A stretch of DNA of 64,000 nt from assembly GCA_947626675.1 (NCBI GenBank), contig CANQTC010000007.1, positions 62,001-126,000 of the forward strand, read 5' to 3'. How positions within the stretch are numbered: position 1 is the stretch's first letter; each line of letters opens with the position of its first letter. The translations under genes were made by a program, and so were the position numbers. Below are positions 63,545 through 64,000 of the stretch, in pieces. This stretch comes from an uncultured Coprococcus sp. (GTDB lineage Bacteria; Bacillota; Clostridia; Lachnospirales; Lachnospiraceae). A model generated the notes under the pieces. It searched no databases. It saw only the letters and a list, made by a program, of their open reading frames with translations, and had not been told where the DNA came from.

Positions 63545-64000
63545 CTAATCCCTAAGCTCTTTTCCTGTTATTTCAAGAAATACATCGTTCAGTGTCGGTA
63601 ATTCTGTTGTTACTCTTCCAAATGAAATATCATTTTCCTTAAAGAACTCCATAACCCTTATCAGATTATGCTTTCCGCCTGAAAAATACAGTTGCAGCAG
63701 GTCTTCCTCATAGACCGCATCATATACATGCGGCAGTTTTTTCAGTTTTTCCAAATAATCCGTCTCAAGTCCAAGCACCTCAACTTTAATTGTTTCCGTA
63801 TTCTTAATCATTCGTTTCAACTCATCTTTTGTGCCAAGTGCAATCTTTTTTCCCTTATCCATAATCAGTATTCTGCTGCAGAGCAGCTCAACCTCCTCCA
63901 TGTAGTGAGACGTATACACGATGGTTGCACCATTTTCATTTAATGTCTTTATTCCTTCAAGAATTTTATTCCGGCTTTGCGGGTCTACTGCGACCGTCGG
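63545..64000 (-). CDS. ABC transporter ATP-binding protein (partial, 5' end outside window)
   Basis: The open frame continues without stop to the window edge, so the gene starts beyond 64000. The last 152 codons include PTVAVDPQSRNKILEGIK, which follows a Walker B, the H-loop VYTSHYMEEVELLCSRI, and a C-terminal regulatory stretch ending in LPTLNDVFLEITGKELRD, typical of ABC-2 exporter ATPases such as LnrL. It is co-transcribed with the two permease genes. Confidence 0.88.
   Translation of the reverse strand, partial: PTVAVDPQSRNKILEGIKTLNENGATIVYTSHYMEEVELLCSRILIMDKGKKIALGTKDELKRMIKNTETIKVEVLGLETDYLEKLKKLPHVYDAVYEEDLLQLYFSGGKHNLIRVMEFFKENDISFGRVTTELPTLNDVFLEITGKELRD

Noticed and set aside
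1..64000. CRISPR arrays, tRNA or rRNA genes, insertion sequences, integrases
   Set aside because: No regularly spaced repeats, cloverleaf-like sequences, transposase or integrase frames were noticed in reading both strands. Small RNAs without a strong motif could be missed.

Overview
This window comes from a low-to-moderate GC, Gram-positive-type anaerobe of the Clostridia, most likely a Lachnospiraceae relative. The evidence is a dcw cluster with MraZ and two tandem class B penicillin-binding proteins, a SpoVB-like flippase, a DUF4250 protein, a ferredoxin-dependent four-subunit pyruvate oxidoreductase, a CD1871A-type CXXC protein, many lipoproteins with a clear lipobox, and strong AGGAGG ribosome binding sites. 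No genus can be assigned from sequence reading alone. No rRNA, tRNA, CRISPR array, phage or insertion sequence was seen.

Layout. 1-7.1 kb is the start of the division and cell-wall cluster, all on the minus strand: mraZ-rsmH-ftsL-like-PBP-PBP-mraY (cut by the window edge), with an MraZ operator of phased GTGG repeats. 7.1-18.4 kb is mainly housekeeping: lgt, ychF, a SpoVB-like flippase, a DUF4250 protein, an AI-2E family transporter, nfeD plus a band-7 protein, nfo, an acetyltransferase and an aconitase-family hydratase. 18.6-22.6 kb encodes envelope proteins: a secreted beta-helix protein, and an overlapping lipoprotein/transglutaminase pair.

22.8-35.1 kb looks accessory. It holds a GntR(YtrA)-controlled ABC module, then a visibly GC-richer two-component/ABC module (RR, HK, ATPase, FtsX permease) with phased direct repeats before the transporter. 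Next is an operon of a TlpA-like lipoprotein, a 50-residue CXXC membrane protein, a polyferredoxin-type membrane protein and another two-component system. I consider this last operon the best candidate for a poorly described system, a possible trans-membrane thiol/electron relay that senses its own state.

35.4-45.4 kb has porCDAB, a TetR-flavoprotein pair, a MarR-MATE pair (both regulators with clear palindromic operators), a cold-shock gene with a structured leader, a glycogen branching enzyme and a membrane protein. 45.6-53.4 kb has rpsT, holA, comEC (apparently starting with an AUA codon), a GerMN lipoprotein, a WalKR-like two-component system and a ComEA-like lipoprotein. 53.6-61.2 kb holds arginine biosynthesis (argC-argJ-argB, and argG on the other strand, with near-identical promoter architecture) around a LytTR-DUF3021-ABC operon. 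61.2-64 kb is a linearmycin-type ABC exporter cut by the window end.

Many starts differ from the longest open frame, because TTG or GTG codons inside Shine-Dalgarno sequences were discounted. Functional statements rest on recognised motifs and family knowledge; no database search was possible.
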